NCBI RefSeq assembly: GCF_042657165.1 | Contig: NZ_JBHSNJ010000005.1 | Span: forward strand, 186,001 to 250,000 | From: Agrilutibacter niabensis | GTDB lineage: Bacteria; Pseudomonadota; Gammaproteobacteria; Xanthomonadales; Xanthomonadaceae | Direction: 5' to 3' | DNA: 64,000 bases | Shown here: one piece after another, positions 60,082-64,000 of the stretch | Position numbering within the stretch: the stretch's first letter is position 1 | Layout of the letters: every line of letters starts with the position of its first letter | The notes under the pieces: generated by a model | The model's input: only the letters and a program-made list of their open reading frames with translations | Databases searched by the model: none | Told to the model about the DNA's origin: nothing | Translations under genes and position numbers: made by a program

Positions 60082-61854
60082 CTACGCGCTGCCGCCCTGC
60101 TCCGCGGCGAGGCGCGCCTCGGCCGCGGCGACCATCGCCTGGAAACGCGGGTGGCCGTGGAGCGCCGTCAGGTCGGGATCGATCCTGGCGTAGTTGAGGA
60201 TGCCGACCGTCGCCGTTTCGAACACCGGGCCGAGCAGGTCGAGGGCCGCGTCCAGCTCGTGCAGGAAGATGATCAGCACGCAGCAGAAGTTGTAGCGCAT
60301 GTTCCAGTTGTCCGGATCGATCAGCAGCGCGCGGTTCATGCGCTCCTTGGCGCGCTCGGCTTCGCCCAGCGCGGCATTCGCGTAGCCGCTGTAGCCCAGC
60401 ACCGTGCCGTTGTTCGGATCCTGCGCGAGTACTTTTTCCGAGCGTGCGAGGGTCTCGCGCGCCGCGCGCAGCGTGCCCTGGGGATTGCCGACGGTGTGAT
60501 AGCAGCTGACCAGCATGGCGGCCGAATTCAGATCCGATTCCATCAGCGCCGTCGACTTCTCGAAATAGCGGACGGCGTCGTCGAACCGGTTCTCCCGGTA
60601 GCTCAGGTATCCGGCCCAGCGGTTGACCTCATAGGATTCCGGGTCGAGCTCAAGGGCGGCATCGATTTCGGCCGCCGCCTCGTCATGGCGATCGGTCTCC
60701 GCGAGGATCCTGGCCTTCACCGCATGCGCCTCGGCCAGGCTGGCATCCAGCGCCAGCGCGCGCTCGGCGGCGACCAGGCCGTCTTCGCCGCCGCGCCCCA
60801 GCACGAAGCGCAGGGTCATCTGGCCGAAGGCCATCAGCGCCCATGCGCGCGCATAGCCGGGGTCGAATTCGGTGGCGCGTGCGCACAGGCGGATGATCGC
60901 TTCGGCCCGGCGCGCGTCGCCTTCATGGCCGGTGACGTAGAGCTGGCGCGCCATCAGGTAGAGGTTGTACGCCTCGACGTTGACGGTGCCGCGCTGCTCG
61001 ATCGCCTTCTTCTCCTCGGGCAACAGCTTGAGCTTCAACGCATTGACGATCGCCTCGGAGATCTCGTCCTGCAGCGCGAAGATGTCGTTGAGGTCGCGGT
61101 CGTAGCGCTCGGCCCAGACGTGGTCGTTGCTCGCACCATCCACGAGCTGGGCGGTGATCCGCACGCGGCCACCGGCCTTGCGCACGCTGCCTTCCAGCAC
61201 GTGGCTGACGTTGAGCTCGCGCACGACCCTCGGCACGTCCACGGACTTGCCCTTGTACCCGAAGGCGCTGTTGCGCGAAGTCACCGCCAGCGCCGAGACC
61301 TTGCTCAGGTCGGTGATGATGTCCTCGGTGATGCCGTCGCTGAAGTACTCCTGCTCCGCATCGCCGCTCATGTTGACGAAGGGCAGGACGCAGATCGCGA
61401 CACGCGCGAATTCGTGGCCAGGCCGCGGTGGCACGCTGGACGCCGCCGGAGCGACCGCGTGCCTGCCGGCCAGCATCGCCCCCAGCGCGCGCAACACCTC
61501 CTGCATCTGCGGACTGCCGGCGTCCGCCGCCGAATCGTCGAGGTCGGTGGTGTGGAAGGTGCGCACGTCGATGGGCAGGCTCGCGCCGTCGAAGCGCACC
61601 GGAACGAGGTTGCCGATCTCCGCCGCGACACGCGCCTCGCCGCGCACCCAGCGCGACTCCACCGACTTGGGGGTCCACACCACCAGGATGGCCCGGGCGA
61701 TCTTCAGCTCTGCGGCGATCTCGTGGTCGAAATCCTGGCCGGTCGAGATCTCCGGATCCCACCAGACCGACCAGCCCTGCGCCTCGATCGCCGCGACCAG
61801 CGGCGCGACCCGTGCCTTGTCGCTGCGGGCGTAGGAAACGAAGACGTCGGCCAT
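60082..61854 (-). CDS. TIR-domain protein with TolB/FlgO-like and TPR domains
   Basis: 590 residues, ATG 61854 (GAGGT upstream). TIR at ~1-130: MADVFVSYARSDKARVAPLV, GWSVWWDPEI, and W69-x(3)-E73 in SRWVRGEARV, the WxxxE glutamate of NAD-cleaving TIR domains. Then a FlgO/TolB-like N-domain (VAICVLPFVNMSGDAEQEYFSDGITEDIITDLSKVSALAV... VRELNVSHVLEGSVRKAGGRVRITAQLVDGASNDHVWAERYD). From ~265 to the end TPR repeats (ALELDPESYEVNRWAGYLSYREN). Architecture common in proteobacteria, often called adenylate-cyclase-like; no defence genes flank it. Confidence 0.85.
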   Translation of the reverse strand: MADVFVSYARSDKARVAPLVAAIEAQGWSVWWDPEISTGQDFDHEIAAELKIARAILVVWTPKSVESRWVRGEARVAAEIGNLVPVRFDGASLPIDVRTFHTTDLDDSAADAGSPQMQEVLRALGAMLAGRHAVAPAASSVPPRPGHEFARVAICVLPFVNMSGDAEQEYFSDGITEDIITDLSKVSALAVTSRNSAFGYKGKSVDVPRVVRELNVSHVLEGSVRKAGGRVRITAQLVDGASNDHVWAERYDRDLNDIFALQDEISEAIVNALKLKLLPEEKKAIEQRGTVNVEAYNLYLMARQLYVTGHEGDARRAEAIIRLCARATEFDPGYARAWALMAFGQMTLRFVLGRGGEDGLVAAERALALDASLAEAHAVKARILAETDRHDEAAAEIDAALELDPESYEVNRWAGYLSYRENRFDDAVRYFEKSTALMESDLNSAAMLVSCYHTVGNPQGTLRAARETLARSEKVLAQDPNNGTVLGYSGYANAALGEAERAKERMNRALLIDPDNWNMRYNFCCVLIIFLHELDAALDLLGPVFETATVGILNYARIDPDLTALHGHPRFQAMVAAAEARLAAEQGGSA

Positions 61855-61889
61855 ACGTGGGACCTCACGCCGGGCAGTTCGCAGGGATC

Positions 61890-63209
61890 TTAGCGCGTCG
61901 CCAGAGCGTGCACTGCGTTCGCCGCGCGCTCCACTTCCTCCGGCGTGTTGACCAGGCTCGGCGCGAGACGCGCATAGGTCACCGCGTAGGGGCTGGTGCT
62001 GGCGATGATGCGCTGCTCGAGCAGGCGCTTCACTACGTCCTGCGGCGACAGTCCTTCCACTTCGAAGGCGACCAGGCCGGCCGACAGGTCACCCGACATC
62101 GGCGTGTGTACGCGCACCTTGCGGTCCTGCGCGAGGCTGGCCTTGAGCTGGTCGTTGAGGCCGCGGATGCGTGCGGCCACGCGGGTGCGGCCCATCGCCT
62201 CGTGCATGGCGAAGGCGGCGGCCATCGCCCACTGGTGTTCGAAGGCGTGGAAGCCGCCCGGCGTCATGCGCGCGGCGTTGTTGGCGGTGCGCGGTTCGCG
62301 CCCTTCCATCCAGGCGTTGTACGACTCCATGTCGCTGAAGTTGGGAATGACCGGACGCAGTCGCGCCCAGTTGCGCGCGTCGGCCCACACCAGGCCGGTG
62401 CCGCGCGGCGCGAACATCCACTTGTGGCAACCCGCGCAGACGAAGTCGGCGCCCATCGTGGCGATGGTTTCGTCGGCGGCGCCGATGCCGTGCACGCCGT
62501 CGAGTACCAGCAGCACCTCGGGGTGCTTCGCCTTGAGCGCGGCGGCGATGTCACGGATCGGCAGGCGGATGCCGCTGCTGGAATGCACCCAGGTCAGGCC
62601 GACCACGCGCGTCTGCGGCCGCATCGCCTGCAGCAGGCGCTCGATGATGGAACCGGTGCTCGCCTCCGCCGCATCCTCGAACAGCGCGACCCTGCGCATC
62701 GTCGCGCCCGCGCGTTCCGTGGCCAGGCGGATCGACTCGTGGTGCGAGTAGTGATCGTGCACGGTGGTCAGCACCTCGTCGCCGGCCTTCAGCGGCAGCC
62801 CGTGGTAGACCAGGGCGAGGCTCTCGGTAGTGCTGCGCGTGAGTGCGATGTCGTCGGGCTGGCCGCCGAGGTAGCGCGCGATCGCGACCTGCACCTTGCG
62901 CGGCAGGTTGGACGCCTCGTCCTCGAACATGCCGTGCTCGACCACGTGGAAGGGATTGCGATCGATCGCCCGCCGCCAGCCTTCGATCGCATCGCGCACC
63001 GGCGCCGGGTGGCTGGCGATGAAGAAGCTGGCGAAGTGCAGGTACGCCGGATCCAGCGTGAACTGCGCGCGCACCTTCGCCCAATCCGACAGGTCGGGCA
63101 GCGGCGGGGTCTCTTCTGCGAGCGCGGTGGCGAACGACGGCAGCAGCGCGCCCGCGCCAAGCACCAGGGGCACGGCCAGGAAGTCGCGGCGGCTCAGGGA
63201 CGAAGGCAT
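61890..63209 (-). CDS. Tat-exported class V aminotransferase-fold PLP enzyme
   Basis: 439 residues from ATG 63209. Twin-arginine signal (SSLSRRDFLAVPLVLGAGALLPSFATA). Fold type I PLP protein of the CefD/isopenicillin-N-epimerase and cysteine-desulfurase class: STTESLALVYHGL, HDHYSHHES, TWVHSSSGIRLPI, LLVLDGVHGIG and cofactor lysine in CAGCHKWMFAPRGTG. A periplasmic PLP enzyme is unusual. Possible activities: epimerase, lyase or desulfurase; the substrate is not evident. Confidence 0.85.
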   Translation of the reverse strand: MPSSLSRRDFLAVPLVLGAGALLPSFATALAEETPPLPDLSDWAKVRAQFTLDPAYLHFASFFIASHPAPVRDAIEGWRRAIDRNPFHVVEHGMFEDEASNLPRKVQVAIARYLGGQPDDIALTRSTTESLALVYHGLPLKAGDEVLTTVHDHYSHHESIRLATERAGATMRRVALFEDAAEASTGSIIERLLQAMRPQTRVVGLTWVHSSSGIRLPIRDIAAALKAKHPEVLLVLDGVHGIGAADETIATMGADFVCAGCHKWMFAPRGTGLVWADARNWARLRPVIPNFSDMESYNAWMEGREPRTANNAARMTPGGFHAFEHQWAMAAAFAMHEAMGRTRVAARIRGLNDQLKASLAQDRKVRVHTPMSGDLSAGLVAFEVEGLSPQDVVKRLLEQRIIASTSPYAVTYARLAPSLVNTPEEVERAANAVHALATR

Positions 63210-63392
63210 GGGTGCGGCTCCTCGACGGCAGGTACTGCAGCCAACGGCGGGGACACGGCGGGTCGGCCAGTGCACGCGGGGATCGCGTCGGACAACGTGT
63301 CCTGAATGCAACCAAGCCGAGGCGGGCGGTTTTCACATGCCCGCGCAAGCGGCTGCAACAGCATCGCGGCATCCCCACCCACGTGCCTTCCC

Positions 63393-64000
63393 ATGCGCCG
63401 AACCGTTGCACTGCTCTCGCCCCTGCTGCTGTGGATGGCAGGCAGCCATGCCGCCCAGGGCAACGCCACTGACAACGCGGCCGTACACAACCCGACCGCC
63501 CCGGGCGCGCTCGCCAGCGCCAACAACGCCGACGCCGTGACCGGCGCGGGCGCGATCCTGCGCGCGCAGGTGCTGCTTGATCGCGCGCACTTCTCGCCCG
63601 GCGAAATCGACGGCGGCCAGGGCGGCAACACGCGTCGCGCGATCGCCGCGTTCCAGCGCAGCCGTGGCCTGCCCGACAGCGGCAAGCTCGACGCGGAGAC
63701 CTGGACGGCGCTCAACGGCGACAGCGCGCCCGTGCTGGTGCCGTATACCGTCAGCGCGCAGGACGTGGCTGGTCCCTACGCGGCCATTCCCGCGGACATG
63801 ATGGAGATGAGCAAGCTCACGCAGCTCGGCTACACCAACGCGGGCGAAGCGCTGGCCGAGAAGTTCCACGCCAGTCCCAAGCTGCTGCAGCGACTCAATC
63901 CGGGCAAGGCGCTCGATGTGGCCGGCAGCGAACTGCTGGTGCCGAACCTGGCCGACGTCGCGGCGCCGCCCTCGGCCGCGAAGGTGGTCGTCGACCGCTC
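63393..64000 (+). CDS. exported peptidoglycan-binding protein, N-terminal part
   Basis: The first 202 residues; the frame continues past the window. Signal peptide MRRTVALLSPLLLWMAGSHAAQ. A PG_binding_1 domain at ~55-105 (LRAQVLLDRAHFSPGEIDGGQGGNTRRAIAAFQRSRGLPDSGKLDAETW), followed by a LysM-like stretch (NAGEALAEKFHASPKLLQRLNPG). This is the N-terminal layout of L,D-transpeptidases (YkuD) of Xanthomonadaceae, but the catalytic part is outside. Confidence 0.8.
   Translation, partial: MRRTVALLSPLLLWMAGSHAAQGNATDNAAVHNPTAPGALASANNADAVTGAGAILRAQVLLDRAHFSPGEIDGGQGGNTRRAIAAFQRSRGLPDSGKLDAETWTALNGDSAPVLVPYTVSAQDVAGPYAAIPADMMEMSKLTQLGYTNAGEALAEKFHASPKLLQRLNPGKALDVAGSELLVPNLADVAAPPSAAKVVVDR

Noticed and set aside
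63393..64000. catalytic L,D-transpeptidase call
   Set aside because: Only the peptidoglycan-binding and LysM-like part is inside; the YkuD domain is not visible.

Overview
The window is high-GC (roughly two-thirds G+C by eye), densely packed chromosomal DNA. Gene content points to a Lysobacter/Luteimonas-type member of the Xanthomonadaceae: RsuA/RsmC, PilU, a DUF3297/DUF1415/DUF6630 set, RcnB-like secreted proteins and many Ala/Arg-rich coding shadows. This placement is inferred from gene families and composition, because no rRNA gene is present. I see no CRISPR array, IS element, integrase or replication origin. Almost all of it is ordinary core/accessory housekeeping, with small operons separated by intrinsic terminators.

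Layout. 1-4.7 kb: end of a DUF1415 gene, two exported proteins, then rsuA and rsmC (16S rRNA modification). 4.8-6.6 kb: a proline-linker lipoprotein with sialidase-type Asp-boxes. 6.6-10.3 kb is the most interesting stretch. A gene-poor, hairpin-rich region contains a tiny ORF with an intrinsic terminator and two back-to-back tRNA-like elements, followed by a slipin (SPFH/band-7) gene and the RNA ligase gene rtcB. 10.4-15.2 kb: NRDE protein, DUF4031, a divergent Lrp/AsnC regulator and isochorismatase-family hydrolase, DUF3297, and an ABC-2 exporter operon. 15.4-22.2 kb: small exported proteins (two RcnB-like, PepSY, TrbM-like, EF-hand, DUF3016) and an M28 peptidase. 22.2-30.7 kb: a PAS-PAS histidine kinase, threonine aldolase, DUF6630, a large MscS channel, YciI, an NYN-domain protein and a third RcnB-like protein. 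30.9-38.8 kb: YaeQ, SRPBCC, cupin, a PAP2 lipoprotein, a haloperoxidase-like protein with an altered active-site motif, a lipase-like hydrolase, an M20 peptidase and an I78-type inhibitor.

38.9-50.6 kb: a cysteine synthase-glutaredoxin fusion behind a SufR-like regulator, a GAF-GGDEF protein, an RCC1-repeat protein, a VTT membrane protein, an ODP-type metallo-hydrolase, an SDR, a GT2 and msrBA. Two paralogous ~89-residue proteins lie 3.7 kb apart under near-identical promoter elements. 50.8-57.1 kb: YceH and a complete partner-switching module (SpoIIE phosphatase, RsbW-like kinase, STAS antagonist). 57.4-64 kb: a GGDEF protein, PilU, a TIR-TPR protein, a Tat-exported class V aminotransferase and the start of a peptidoglycan-binding protein.

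Best candidate for something undescribed: the slipin-rtcB RNA-repair locus with tandem tRNA-like RNAs in its leader. One has a 4-nt loop in place of the anticodon loop and an encoded ACCA end. The other is Asn(GUU)-like with a truncated acceptor stem. This resembles in concept, but not in gene content, the Salmonella rsr-yrlBA-rtcBA locus with its tRNA-mimicking Y RNAs. Second candidate: a 24-nt promoter element shared by the two small paralogs, with a related half at a cupin gene, at similar distances from the start codons.
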